A DNA stretch of 64,000 nucleotides from Pyrocephalus nanus (taxonomy: Eukaryota > Chordata > Aves > Passeriformes > Tyrannidae), in NCBI GenBank assembly GCA_038380795.1, contig CM076261.1, forward strand, positions 92,402,418 through 92,466,417, given 5' to 3'. The notes under the pieces are model-generated. The model was not told the origin of the DNA. It made no database searches and worked only from the letters and a program-made list of their open reading frames with translations. Position 1 is the stretch's first letter, and each line of letters opens with the position of its first letter. Of this stretch, positions 24,901 to 37,300 are shown piece by piece. A program made the translations under genes and the position numbers.

Positions 24901-25462
24901 GAAGCATTTACCTCAAAGCCTCTCTGTGTCAGACAGCTGTGCCAACTACTACATGTCGTTTTTTCCTTGGAATCACTCAGAAATCTGAGACTGGATTTGT
25001 CTTTCCACACCTGCTCTAGACTGGACAATACAGAAAAGCAAGAACTGATTAAATGCATCTTTATTCCGCTCAGCCATGGGCTCTGGAGGATCCCTCTGTG
25101 CCTGGTTTGCTCTTACCAAGAGCCACTGATGGACTTCTAAGGAAACTCCCCAAACACTTCCAGACACCAAAGCACAGTGGTGTGGGGGCATCAGGGAGCT
25201 CTTTCCCCGCCTCTACAGAAATGCCAACATTTTCTGCCTGTGATCTCCTCATTGTCATAACCACTACCCAACCCCACCCTCGAAATCCACTGCACCCAGC
25301 TCTCTCCTGCCTTCCAAGGTGCCCAAAATGGGAACTGTGTTCTTAGGTCTAAGCTCCTTTATTCCACATCACCCCCACCTCTTTTAAACAGTGTGCAGTG
25401 ATTTTGTGTGAAACATTCACCTACCTCTGTTTTTACTGACCTTGTCCAGTACCTCCTGGGAT
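18983..25462. other. 6.5 kb of unique DNA without a recognised gene or named repeat
   Basis: This is the longest stretch without a transposon I can name. A GTAAGTG donor-like site at 19017 follows the CR1. 19263-19360 is purine-rich. 20230-20600 is AT-rich with TAATTA cores. 22391-22662 has overlapping frames on both strands. 23032-23516 is GC-richer with 69- and 88-codon frames. None shows a domain. Two short T7/G4 elements (21499-21516 and 23626-23643) share 18 identical bases. Confidence 0.5.
21087..21149 (+). other. Weak candidate exon (63 nt)
   Basis: A textbook acceptor (ATTTACTTTTTCTTGCAG) precedes a 63-base segment ending ATTAG|GTGACA. One frame is open (phase 1), giving EQLTTETRTIILKSQFQCC. 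The donor is mediocre, the product is unrecognised, and pseudo-exons of this type are common. Confidence 0.12.
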
Positions 25463-25535
25463 GACCTGAGCAGAGAGGTTGGGCTGGGAGACCCATTGTG
25501 CTCCCTTCCAACATTATCCATTCTGTGATTCTGTA
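25463..25535 (+). mobile_element. CR1 LINE, short 3' end
   Basis: GACCTGAGCAGAGAGGTTGG, CATTGTGCTCCCTTCCAACA and the tail CCATTCTGTGATTCTGT match the 3' end of a CR1 subfamily that lacks the GGTGTCCCTGCCC block. It is the sense counterpart of the minus-strand fragment at 27067. Confidence 0.85.
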
Positions 25536-25742
25536 TTTTTTCCCTCTATCCAGTTATCCTGCCGATCATTTTCATGTAAGGATTTGCAACCAGGCTCTAC
25601 CTTAAATATGCAGAGTTCTAGAAAACACTTACTAGTGCTAACTTAGCTAGACATATTTCCAGCCATGCACGCAAATCTCTTGAATTCCACAGGAGCTGGT
25701 GCACCATAGCCCTGCTTTACCAACATACATCTCTAATGCTCT

Positions 25743-25752
25743 CCCCCCCCCC
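25743..25752 (+). repeat. C10 homopolymer
   Basis: Ten consecutive C residues in an otherwise AT-rich context, followed by CGCC. Confidence 0.9.
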
Positions 25753-25801
25753 GCCAGTTCTTTAAGTAATTTAACACGTGAAATTGGAACGTGCTGACTT
25801 T

Positions 25802-25845
25802 CTTGAATAAGTTAGAACTTATTCAAGAGTTAGAACTTATTCAAG
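25802..25845. repeat. Overlapping 12-bp palindrome and 18-bp tandem duplication
   Basis: CTTGAATAAGTT (25802-25813) and AACTTATTCAAG (25816-25827) form perfect inverted arms with a 2-base loop. The sequence AGTTAGAACTTATTCAAG (25810-25827), which spans the loop and the second arm, is then repeated perfectly at 25828-25845. The result is a cruciform-capable core with an extra right arm, giving two alternative hairpins. A likely origin is slippage or template switching at the hairpin during replication. No protein-binding role is evident. Confidence 0.92.
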
Positions 25846-27066
25846 AGCCTCAAACATGCTCTGATGGCATTGAAGGAGACAGACAGAAGCCAGCAACAAG
25901 CATTGCTGCAGCTCTCTCTTACCAGGCACAGAGAAGTTTGCAAATATGTACTGACGATGAAGTAGATACTGCTTTTGAAAAGCAAGTGCTTTGCTCAAGT
26001 TTGCTTGGTAAATTTCAGAAACGTTATCATTAAAAATTAAAATTAACTTTCCGTTGCTTGGGCTCTATACTCTGTTTCAAGTGTTTTTTAGAGGCAGTGG
26101 TGGGGTTTACATAAAAAATTCTAAATTTTTGCTTGAGGATGTTCCTGTATGATTGCCAAGTCTTCCTTTAAAGTAATTTCTCCTCACTTCCTGTCCACTT
26201 TTGCATTTATCAATACTTCACTTATTAATTTTTAAAGGTTGCCCTTCTTCACAAGAGCTAAGTGGGAAAAAATGGAAAGGTGGAACCATGGCAGATAATA
26301 AAAATTTGTCAAAAGATTTCCTTCTCCATTCATAGCTGCCAAATACCCCCCTCTTTATGACTTCATGCACTGCTGGTGATTTAGAAGAACTCATTCCCTT
26401 GCATTTTAACAAACATGAGGAACAGCACATTGGCGTGGATGCTTCTTTTCAGTAGCAATTGCCAATCATCTCGTCTGGCCAAATACACTTTTTCCTCCTT
26501 CTGTGGAGACAAAGAAATCTCCTGGCTGGCCCCTTTCCTACAAATCCAGACGAATCCTGTAACTTCCAAGCACTTTGTCAATTCTGAGCATCGTGATCAG
26601 TGATCAAAACCCAAAGGTTTCCCACTAAAAATACCACCTGCACTGAGCTGAGTACAATTCTTCTCCAAGTTCTGCCCCAGTTCTTTGCCACACCAATGCT
26701 GTTGCATTTATTGTTTAGGATATTTAACATAAGAAATTCCTAGACCCCCTCTCGGTGGTCCTCTAAGGTGGTACTTTAATACAGGTAAAAGAGGCTGAAT
26801 AATCTCAACAGAAATAAGATACTGGGTTGCTTTCTACAAGCTACTGCCTTCCAGATTGTGTTGTGGGCTACAGGACTCATGGTGCCATTTTTTGATACAA
26901 AGAAGTCACTAAACTGCTGAATTTATCCCCAAAAGCCTTTTTTCTTTCAAATGCAGTCACATTTGAAGTATTAGTTAAAAAAAAAACAACCTATGTCCTT
27001 TCTCTTTAGCCGTCAGCAAACTTTCTTTAGAGGAACTGCAAAAGCTAAAGCAAGAAAAAACTAACC
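25846..27066. other. Unique DNA, no gene seen
   Basis: Short frames only. The 26218-26603 region has overlapping frames on both strands with no recognised domain. Confidence 0.55.
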
Positions 27067-27134
27067 CAGAATCACAGAATCACACAATGGGTAAGGTTGG
27101 AAGGGACCACAGTGGGGTCATCTGGTCCAGCCTC
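27067..27134 (-). mobile_element. CR1 LINE, short 3' end
   Basis: On the plus strand it reads CAGAATCACAGAATCACACA, GGTAAGGTTGGAAGGGACCA and TCATCTGGTCCAGCC. This is the reverse complement of a CR1 3' end of the same type as the copy at 25463. Confidence 0.9.
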
Positions 27135-28638
27135 AAATACCACAAACAAATTCTGTTTAACCCTTCAAGTGCTGAATTATCCCTTAAAGACTCTGAAGGT
27201 ATTCAAGCTGTGGGTGATGGTGCACTTTATAACCAAGGACACAACCTGAGCTGCAAGATCTATTTGCTTGAGCTTCAATACTAAGAAAAATACCATTTCT
27301 GTCTACCATTCTGTTCAAAAGCAGATGAACAATTTTTGCTCAAAGTTGAAAAACCATATATTAGTCTTCAGGCAGATATCAGGACGGGAAAAATTCTCCT
27401 CAGAGGAAAAATTCAGAAAGGTTTAATGCCACAGTCAAGGAATTAGAAGTATTCATGCAACCCTAAACGCGAAGATTTTTGCAGCCCTTTTTGTAATCAG
27501 TGTGGATGCATTTAGGTAAAATCTAATTTTCCAGGGAAATCATAAATGCCTCATTTTCATGAGAAGCCTGAGGGAGACTATATGTACCAGAGATAATACA
27601 GAGATTGTATCAGGCATAGAACGCAATATCTTTGGATATAAATAACATGAGGAAGCACAGATGCAATTTCATCAAATATCACCTCTCCAGAGTACACACA
27701 AGACTAGACCTCTTTCTGAATACACAGTGAGCATCCCTCTGGTACATCTAGAGGGCCCTGTATGGCAGGATCCAAAATTGTCCTGACTGCCATGTTTCAA
27801 AACATGCCTCTCACCTGCCAGGTGGCAACGTGCTTTCACTGCCCAGGCTTGAGCAGTGCTATAAATTGCTTTGCAAAATAGTACATTGTGCTGGAAGCTT
27901 ATAAAGTGCTTTATAGCACAGGTTTGCATCCACGTTTTACACCCCAGCTCATCTCTGCAGCTACAAGGCTGAATGTTTTAGCTCTTGGCTAGGAAGAACC
28001 ACAAATACCTGTAGCTTTTCCTAATATGGCTTCATTTCTCTCTAGAGAGGACTGAAAAAAAAATCTTTGCAGTAATTTGGCCATTGCCAAATACTGTTCA
28101 GCCCAAAGTTTACACAAATTACAAGAGAAATGTAAATATTTCCATGTTTTATGAATACTAAAATGAGCAGTCATTAACCAAGTACAAATATGGGCATTCT
28201 ATCATCATTAACAGGGATGCTCTCCATTATTTCAAACAAAATATTGATGTTTTCTTGCTCTCTTCTTTCAGAGAAAGACTGTAGCTCAGTTGTTTTAAAA
28301 ATGCTCTTTCTTTTTTACTTTTTTTTTCAGAACTTTTATGATCATCTTTGAAATTTGTAGCTATAACTTGAATTAAGGATGTGGATGTGGAAGAACAGGA
28401 AAGTTCTGAGTACTATTTCAGATCCTGGCAAACATCTTGGAAATAATAGATGAGCCTCCAAACAACCAGCTGAGGAAGTGGTTGAAATCCCATTGCTAAA
28501 TCTCAAGAGTAGATTAAAAATAAATACAAAGAAAGAAGTCAGCTTTCCACAGAGGTGCTGGAATAGGCCAGGTTTTGTTTTAGAGTCTCAAAAGTTCAGT
28601 TCTCAAAAACTGAGAGAACTCCAAATTTAATTACTTAC
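27135..28638. other. Unique DNA, no gene seen
   Basis: No gene recognised. A minus-strand CAG|GTGAGA donor-like site lies at about 27833, inside an 85-codon frame (27672-27929), but no good acceptor pairs with it. Confidence 0.5.
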
Positions 28639-28842
28639 CCTAATATTCACTTTGTAGCCACACAGGGCTGGATTTCCACCAATCTTCCACTTCTCCTGGA
28701 CACTGTGAATGTCTTGACTAGTGGGTGAACCAAAATACATCTCCTCCAGGCCCTCTTATAGCAGCACATTATACAGAGCACTTTGCATATGGTATATGAC
28801 CAGCAGCAGGGCCAGGGCACTCATCCAGGAAAAGAAATCCAT
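28639..28842 (-). pseudogene. Possible decayed first exon: 68-codon frame with one stop
   Basis: On the minus strand an ATG at 28842 opens a frame that starts MDFFSWMSALALLLVIYHMQ, a hydrophobic segment like a signal peptide or membrane anchor. It hits a TAA at 28758-28756 and continues in the same frame (GLEEMYFGSPTSQDIHSVQE, later GGNPALCGYKVNIR) up to a consensus donor, AGG|GTAAGT, at 28639. Frame continuity across the stop, the hydrophobic start and the donor are suggestive of a decayed exon. I recognise no family, and chance remains quite possible. Confidence 0.15.
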
Positions 28843-29622
28843 ATTTAATCCCACGTGCCACTGAGTGTATCTTTAACACTGGCGAGTCTTGATTTCACCT
28901 TCATAACATTTTAGAGACCAAACTTTATTTTCTATTGTAGAATATTCAAATCATATCAGCAATTCTTGTATTATTTTTTCCTGCTTTCCTCTACACAAGA
29001 CTTTTTTTTTTAATCATTTTTAGTTGGATTCAAATAGAATTCTTCCTCTTGTAAAATCATTTTTTTCACATGTGATCTCCCCAACCTTAGTGTTTGATAT
29101 GGCTGGCTCTTCCCACCCTTCTCCTTCCCCCAACAGAGATTCAGTAGACCAGGAAAGCATGGCAGTAAGTCAAAACACAAATGGAATTATGTTCTTTTCT
29201 GGCCACTCGTGGCCACTCCAGTCTGACACTTGCATAATGCACCTCCCCAAGGAGCTTAGGACAAAATCTGCAGGAGACTGTGCAGACAATACCCTGCCCA
29301 CCTCAGTCTTTTCAGGAGACCTGTGGAAATGCTCATCCTTCACTGCTGTTGACACAAGTTGATCATTCCCAGGTTTAATGACTGAAACACCAGCCCAACA
29401 AGCAGTAATTCATCACAGCATTCCTCCAGAGCATTTAGAAAAGATGATGAGATAGACTAAGACCAATGTTGAGGAGAGACCAATTTTGCCAACACCAGAG
29501 TGATGAGGCTACACAGCATCCAGAAGGCATAAAGTTGTTAGAAGAACTAGCTAATCTTTTAATTGTGGCCCCCTACAAGTATTTAAGTGGAGAAAAAGAT
29601 GCACAGTCATGACAGTCTGTAG

Positions 29623-29703
29623 CAGTGGTTTCTAAACATTTCCAACCACAAATTCACTTTCATTTACTCTGCCAGGCTCTTTCCCCAATTCTGAAAAACA
29701 CTG
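29623..29703. mobile_element. Possible small hAT-type (MER5/Charlie-like) non-autonomous element
   Basis: The 81-base segment begins CAGTGGTTTCTAAA and ends CTGAAAAACACTG, whose reverse complement is CAGTGTTTTTCAG. These ends resemble the imperfect inverted termini of Charlie/MER5-type hAT elements (CAGTGGTTCTCAA...). The flanking octamers GTCTGTAG and GCCTAGCA are not a clean target-site duplication, though both loosely fit the hAT preference for CTAG-like targets. If real, it is old and degraded. Confidence 0.35.
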
Positions 29704-31659
29704 GCCTAGCAGGGATGCAACCACAGAACCCATCACACTCACAACTCATTTCTGTGACACTGTGTTACCCAGAGGTTCCCACCAGGCACAGGATGATTCC
29801 TCTAGGTTTGACCTCATCTCCTTTGCAGAGGTTAAATAAAGAGCAGAACCGTAACTTAAATCAAATTCCATGAACTGATGGAAAGGTCCTGACTCAGGGC
29901 AGAACACAGCACGTGTGTGGGAGGGCAGCACAAATTTCTTTGGGATTTTTGCTTCCCCTCAATGGATCACTTGCCATTAAATGTACTCCAGTGTTAGTAT
30001 CCCCCACCTAAAAATTAAGACCTGAATTATTTGCTGGGCATAGAGAGGGTAATTAAAGCAAGTCCAAGCAGATATAGCAGCTCACAGTGGCTTCTGCATT
30101 TCCTGCAGCCATTTGGTAACTGTGTCTGATTTCAAAAGAAATTTTAAAATCTCAAATGCAAATTTTACGCTCATGAAAACACCCCAAGTCGACACCAACT
30201 AGCTGATTAGTATTTTAGATGCAGTAAAATCAAAAGGCAACTTCATATAAATTTTTAAACCCATTTCCCCAAAGTAAATCCAATGGCTCAGTAAGACTTC
30301 ACAAACTTTCCTTTCTCTGCCAAAGGAATGGGTTATTATTTAAATTAATAAAGAACATGTGGTAGAGATGTACATTTTCACCTTCAGGGGGACAGGTGAG
30401 ACTGGGGGAGGGTTATGAAGTCATTTTGTCCCTTGTCAAGTATTTTCAGAAATGTTTGATCTCAGATATGTTTAACTTTGCTCAGAAGACCCGGAGGAGG
30501 CTGGACTGGGAAAAGTGGGTTGCAAGAACCACTGGCAAGCTTGTAAGACAGATTTTATGTTCCTATTTCATTTTACATCTGCTGTCATCAGGTCTTCTTA
30601 TAAGAAGACAGAAAAAAAGAAACCCAGTGGAGACAACAACCAAATTTTATGCAAGTTTATTGCCTAAATATTACTTTTGAGTTTTGTACTCACACACAAT
30701 ACAGTAATGGGGTGTGTTTATTTATGGAGGGGAGACTGCACTCAGTTTACCACTACAATAAACTGAGAGACATTGCAGTGATATGTCAGGAAGGCTTGGT
30801 AGAGACTAAAATTAAAAGCGAGCCTCACTAAATCTTAAAAATGGGATGGCTACATCAACAACTTGATGTATAGCTCCTATTGTTGCTCACAGATAATAGT
30901 TATCTATTTTCTGTACCTATGAAGTGCTTTCTGTATTAAAGTACTCCTGCCATCATAAAACACTTGTGAAAATTAACAGCCAACTTCTCTTCTGCACTGA
31001 ATATTAATTACTATATGAACATTTCTTGCTACATCGCTTTCAAAACATCTTCTCTCCCAGGATATTTAATTTCATGTGGAAAGCAATTTTTCATCAGCCT
31101 ACACAAATTAGTGAATGAAGAGGACATGGTGCATCTAACTGCCTGCCTGAGCTCCAGGAAAGCACTCCACACTGCGAGTTACTGGACTTGAAATGAAACA
31201 TTAATTAAGTTTTTTATCTATAAACAAAAATTGGTCAAAGGATAGATAGGAAGTGGTAATGGTAGATGCCAGTGGGTTTATTAATAAAGGCAAATGCTGG
31301 ACCTGGGTTTAGTTAAAATGAAATGGTTTCATACATGTCATCAGAATGAGCATTGCCAATACTATCAAGAAGAAAAAGGTTAAAATACAGGTATGAGTAC
31401 AGAGTGATCAGAATTAGTTACAGCAAGCACTGCAAGTGAGGGGGAATAATATCAAAAAGATATCTGAGAGGAGAGAAAAGCCTTGAAAGCAGCAACAGCA
31501 GAGCCCCCAGAGAAACAACAGACAGTAACTCAGACACAGCCTTAAACTGGCCAAGACAGCAAGGTCACTGGTTGCTTACAGAACACATCTATTACCCCAA
31601 ATTAGTTATTCCTGTTTGTCACAGTGGACTTCACATCAAAACCAGTTCATACACTTCAA
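29704..31659. other. Unique DNA, no gene seen; motif-rich block at its end
   Basis: No gene recognised. From about 30960 to 31230 the sequence has a candidate non-coding-element texture, with CTGAATATTAATTACTATAT, GGATATTTAATTTC and AAACATTAATTAAG. A strong donor (ACAG|GTGAGA) at 30395 has no paired open frame. Confidence 0.45.
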
Positions 31660-31711
31660 CATATCTCAGGGTTGGAAAGGTTCAATGAGATTTCTGAGCA
31701 CAGTCAACATT
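31660..31711 (-). mobile_element. Probable degraded CR1 3' end
   Basis: ATATCTCAGGGTTGGAAAGG followed by TTCAATGAGATTT resembles the plus-strand reading of a minus-strand CR1 tail (ATATCTCAGGTTGGAAGGGACC). It is short and diverged, so assignment is tentative. Confidence 0.45.
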
Positions 31712-32711
31712 AATCATTCACAAGCTGGAGTTTTTAAATTAGTATGAAAGATACTGCAGTAAGCACAGCTCAGCCAAATAATAATTAAATGACTACTGTG
31801 AAGGAAAAAAAAAAAAGACAAAAAGACTGCACTGTACAACTCCTTGATTCAAGGAAGAGGGGAAGGACCCAGCAGAAGTGACTCTGAATGTTTCTCTATT
31901 GGATACAAGGTGAACCAAAACCTCTGCTAGTTATTTTCTCTTTTTAGGCCTCAGCCCTAGAAACATTTATAAACAGCTCAGAATATTTTTGCTTCTGCAC
32001 ATCCAAGGCGAAGTTTTGGCAAAAATGTTTCCAAGATCCTCACTCTGCTTCCTCCATCTCTACTGAATCTTTAGGAGGGGTTTATAAAGCTGCTCATAAA
32101 ACACAACCTGAAAACTCATACCTTATTTCCCTAGCAGAAGGAACTTAAATGATGCTTCATGCCATAAATTAATTTAGTTGTAAGTTCCTTTCACTTCAGT
32201 CAAATGCTCAAGCTTCTTGCTATATTATTCTCTTTTCCTTCCCATTTTGAACTGCTATCAGATAGTCCACGTGAAACGTTTTGCACAAAATTATACTGGT
32301 CAAACCTTAAAGAAAGAAGAAAAAAGAAAAATATATCCGCTTTCTAATGTTTTTAAGCTATAAAGACTCTTGTTTTGTTCTTGATAGTATGCTTATAAAT
32401 AATTAAAATATATGAACAGCAATAATAGCAGAATACTTTCCTTATTAGGCTTGAACTCATCTTTCTATGTATATTATCACCATGATGAGCCTCTATTTAT
32501 CTTGCCTGTGGTAATACTTTATAATGATTACATAAAGAGGTCTATTTTAGGAAAGTTGTATCTTTGATCTCCATATACATTGAAATCATTTGCAACTGAC
32601 ACATCCATTACACTTGCACATGATATTCTTCATCTGCAAACAAAATACTTACTTGTAGAATCATTTTGTTTCCTTCAGAAAAGTGCATTTCTGCCTCTCT
32701 CAGCACATACC
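31712..32711. other. Unique AT-rich DNA, no gene seen
   Basis: It holds an A12 run near 31805 and a purine-rich AAAGAAAGAAGAAAAAAG stretch near 32310. No gene or named repeat was seen. Confidence 0.6.
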
Positions 32712-33088
32712 ATAGGATCATAGAATGGTTTGAGTTGGAAGGGACCTTAAAGCTCATCTCATTCCACCTCCCTGCCATGGGAAGGGACACCTTTCACTAG
32801 ACCAGGTTGTTCCAAGTCCCACACAACCTGGCCTTGGACACTTCCAGGGATGGGGTGTCCAGAACTTCTCTGGGTAATCTGTGCCAGTGCCTCAGCACCC
32901 TCACAGTGAAGAATTTCTTCCCAATACTAATCTAAACCTGTCCCCTGTCACTGTGGAGACATTCCCACTTGTCCTGTCACTCCAAGCCCTTGTCAAAAGT
33001 AGCCCCTTTAGGTAGTGGAAAGGGCTCCAAGGTCTTCCACAGAACCTTCTCTTCTGCAGGTTGAACAACCCCAACTCTCTCAGCCTAA
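32712..33088 (-). mobile_element. CR1 LINE, 377-bp 3' fragment (longest intact piece)
   Basis: Plus-strand text shows the reverse complement of a CR1 end: ATAGGATCATAGAATGGTTT, GTTGGAAGGGACCTTAAAG, CCTGCCATGGGAAGGGACAC, CAACCTGGCCTTGGACACTT, CAGTGAAGAATTTCTTCC and GCAGGTTGAACAACCCCAAC. It is 5'-truncated just beyond the CTCTCAGCCTAAG block and includes no ORF2 coding sequence that I can follow. Confidence 0.96.
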
Positions 33089-34119
33089 GTCAGAAATAAT
33101 TGAAAACATACTGTGAAAATAAAAGAGGGTATTGATTCTTCAGGCAAGCACCTAGAATTCATCTCATAGTAGGTTTGTTATTTAGATTTTTTTTTTTCAG
33201 TCAGCTGCCACATAAAGACATACATTTAAAAATCCTGCCTGCAAACAACAAGGCATTTCTAGGGCTGGTAGAGTTTGTGTGAATTTTTTAGAAAGCACAG
33301 AAAGTGAGAAAGGTGAAGGAGGATTTTCTATCTGGCCTTATGGAGCGAGCATACAGCCAAGCCCTTTGAAGCCCAGGACTTGGTTCACAGTATTGCTAAA
33401 TTTGCCTCCAGCATCACCTTTCCCGCCATGTGCTTCATCCCCTCTGTCTGAAGCCTTCTCTGACATAAGGTCACCTAATCTTCCATTTATTGTCAGTCCT
33501 GAAAAAGTTGCAGCAATTATGGACAGAATAGATTTCCACATGCTTTTTCCTTAATGCCTTAAATCGCTTGTGTTCATTATGTGCTTCACATGACCATAAC
33601 TACAATGACAATTACTAGACCACAGGGAAGATCCAGAGGAACAAATCCAAGATGCTGTCTCCTGTCAAATTTGACCTGCATATTCCAAAGGAAGAAAAGA
33701 GGTCAAGACCTCTGGGAAAAGGAGAGTTTCATAGGAACCACGTACCAAAGAAACACTATCATCTCAGTATCTAATCAACAAGCTCCTGTCAGTATTTATG
33801 TGTCAAATAAGCAAAAATAAGGTGTGGAAAAGCAAAGAGTGGGGGGAAAATGTACTTCCAAGAGAGAAAAAGAAATACATTTCTGAAACAAAATACCCGT
33901 GGTCTCGCCCAGCCACCATTAGTTGAGGATGCTAATCACTATCTCATAATTAACAAAGATGAACCCATATTGAGGCTTTTAAAACACCATAACAGAGTCT
34001 ATGTATTCCTTTGCCATGAACTTTGATTCCTGCATGAGACAGCTCTTATGGGTTTCTAAAGTTTCAAAGGGTCTTGGAAATGCTATGCTTTTTATCTTTA
34101 TTTATCCCATCCACCAAGA

Positions 34120-34340
34120 CATTCTTTGATTTAAGTCAGATTTAATCGCTGTATAAGACGGGGAAAACTGCTGTTAGGATGACACAGGCTTTTGTACATT
34201 AGTCCCAGTTTGATCCCAATGATCTGCAAGCAGTTTGCTGTGATTTGATGAACCATATTGACGAGGCAGAATGAATGCTGCAAAGCACTTATTTATCTGA
34301 AAATAAATATGTATTTGCCACCATGACTTTGTCCAATATA
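34120..34340. promoter_or_regulatory. Candidate conserved non-coding block
   Basis: This is repeat-free sequence of high complexity with isolated CpGs in an AT-rich setting (AATCGCTGTATAAGACGGGG, TATTGACGAGGCAG) and paired motifs such as GTTTGCTGTGATTTGATG. Such retained CpGs in non-island DNA can reflect constraint. This is inferred from texture only. Confidence 0.2.
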
Positions 34341-37300
34341 AGCTCTAAACGCCAGAGATGGGGAAAATATGCTCCCCACTGGGGTACATTCTCTCTGCTA
34401 GAGTGTGACTAAATCTACTCTACTGGCAGACTAGATTTAATAATGTTCTTCTCCTTCCCAAGAATGTTATAAAGCTGCATTAACATCCTCAGGCAAAAGT
34501 CCCCACACAAATGAAAAGGAATATTGTTTCTATTTTAGAGATGCGATAAAACCCTATAGCCAGCCACCTACATAGTAAATGTTTCCACCATCCTAGCTGC
34601 TGAAAAACCAAAATTCAGATCACCAAGTTTAGAATAAGTATTGAAAGTTAAACACTTGAGCAAATTCAGAATTGCAAACTGCCTTAGTTAAAGTACAATC
34701 CTGATTTATCACCCAATTGTTACTTGGAATCTTTCTGTCAGAAAGAAGGTTCAAGGCATATAGCAAGTAATATGGATTACATGGATTTTTGAGAAGATGC
34801 CCTTTCATACACATATCAAACCCTCAACACCTCTTTGAGAGAAAAATCCATACCAGTAGCATGGAAAAGAAACGACCAGAAAAAGAAAGGTAAAAAAAGC
34901 ACTTCAGCACTCACGCTGCAAGCACAAGGAATCAAACAAGCAGACCCAAACTGCAGTCCCCAAAATCATCTAAATTCATCTTCCTGGCTTAGATCTCTTT
35001 GTTAAACTACCAGAAAAAGAGCTCATCCTGAGCTCATTCATAGAAACTTTAGGCAAAGCTCTGGTTTTACTGTTAATGTGGTACATGAAACAACAACTCT
35101 TTGCTGATGCCTAAATGCTATGAACAGGAGCAAATTTAAAATAGGCTAAGCACTGGTATCTACAACAGCAAGGGCTGGGCACATTACCAATACTTGCTGT
35201 ACAAGTCTCTGCCTTACGGTTTTACTAACACACTTAATCCTTACCTATTTCACTTCTCTTTTTCAAAGCCTAAGTGTAAAATGGTACTAAATGCAGCGTG
35301 AAAACACAGTAATTCCCAGGTGCCTTATTAAAACATCGACAAGGTTGCTGGAGAGGCAGCTCTGCAGTGTTATATATGACCATGTGGTCAAAGGAAACCT
35401 CATCTAGAAAGGGAAGTTCACTGAGATGATATGTTCCTACTTCTTCTGATTGATTACTTGCTCAATAAATAAATATATTAGCTCTTTAAATAAACATGGA
35501 AACTGTCAATTCCTTCATTATTTCTTCATGTCCACCAGGGAAAGCTTTCCTGTAAAGTAAGGACACAGTACCGGGCAGAGAGTCACCAAAATCTTTCCAA
35601 GTGCTAAAATGTCATAGCAGCAGCACAAACTACCCATAAAACCACTTAAGCTGCCAGTACCCAAAACAGCACATAAAATCCAGGAAACTTATGGGAATTA
35701 CACTGGTACTTACATAAAAGCTTAGTACACAGTCAAATTCCTAACAACATCAGAAAGCTCCATCACTGACACCAACTTGGAAACATCATGTGCAGGGCCA
35801 GTGCTCAGGCGACACTCTACAAACACGAATAATGCACTTGAGTGACACCTTAATTAATGGCTCTTAAATTGCTGGGGAATACAAGCATTTTTAAGACACA
35901 TTTTCTAAGAATCCATTACAATGACCCGTCTGAAGTTCCTGTAAGTCCGTCTTCAGACAGTTCCCATAAGTCTTTCTGGTTACTGCTGTGATCTTTGATG
36001 TACCCTACATGCTTGGCAATGCCATGCACATAGGCAGGGGCACAGCATTGCTGGGATGCTGGGAGATGCTGTTCTTAGCAGACAAGGAAGGTGGTGGAAG
36101 GGTGAAATTAATAAAAATATTGGAGCTCATTTCAAGCTGCAGTTGCACAGTAGCTTCATCTGCTCTTCTGTCTCCCTTGCCCAGACCCAGACCTGACACC
36201 TGGGTTTCTTGGCTTGACCCTGGAGCTGTCTTCTGGCTATGGATTTACTGGGCTGTGGGTGATGCTGAGCAGTGTCCCTGGGCTCCAGTGCTCCCATGTG
36301 CATTGCCATCACCGTGGCTCCCTGTTTGAGGTGGAGCCCCAGCCTTCCCCGCACCCCTTGGAGTGTATCTGCTCTTGCTCCTCATCAAGAGGCCCCCAAA
36401 ATCCTCACAAATCTTCATGAAATACTGCTACTGAAAATGAAGCAAACCTAGGGAAGGCGTATTGGGATCATGATGTGACCCAGCAGTGGGTGCCTTGTTA
36501 CATGACTCAGGGCTGACAGATGCAGTCTGCTCCTTCGAAGTGATCTCATTTGAGGAACACTGCAAACCCCAGGAGGTAACATAAAACACTACCTGTGCCT
36601 GTTCTTGGAACAAAGAGCTATTAACTTGAAGTTTTATTCTTGCTAAGACTGGCATGATTGCTAACACAAGAAAGAAAACGTCCACGTTCCTGGTGGTCCT
36701 CAGATTTGTGTGAGAGGTAAAAGACACCATTTCCCAAAACGTTTACAGTGCCAGAACTACAAGATCACAGAAGTTAAAAAGGCTTTTATCATAACTGGCT
36801 ATCAGTTTTCTGTTTTAATTCTTCGGACAAGCTTAGAAGACAATTTAGTTCTACTCTTTTAAGACCTGTATAATTCTTTCTGCTCTTGGCCTTGTTACGC
36901 ATCCTGACCCAACTATAGCTCTCCAGGAAAAAAGCAATGTACAGGGGGAACATCTTTCCCACCAGAACCATGGGTGGAAACATTAAACCTTGAAGCTTTT
37001 TGAGAAGCAGAATCAACATGGGTACATATTACCAATTTATCTGTGTGTCAATAACAAGGTTAATCCACTGAGCACAAGAACTTTTTATTTCACATGTTTT
37101 ACCTGGCAAAAAGATGGAGATCCTTATATCCCAAAAGGGATTTTGAGTTGCACAGCATATCTGGACAGTGGGAAAACTTGGTGACAATTGTAATTTGCTA
37201 CTTCAGGCTATTTTTGCTTTTAGCACCAATGTTTAACGTTCTCCTGTAACCCCAAGGGACAGCAGATAGCCTTTGCCCAGATAAACATTAGTCCAGATAT

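Noticed and set aside
27672..27929. Minus-strand 85-codon frame with CAG|GTGAGA donor
   Set aside because: No pyrimidine-rich acceptor at the right place, and the peptide is unrecognised.
36160..36420. GC-rich segment suspected to be an LTR or CR1 5' region
   Set aside because: I could not match any defined block, terminal repeat or target duplication. It is left as an unexplained GC-rich patch.
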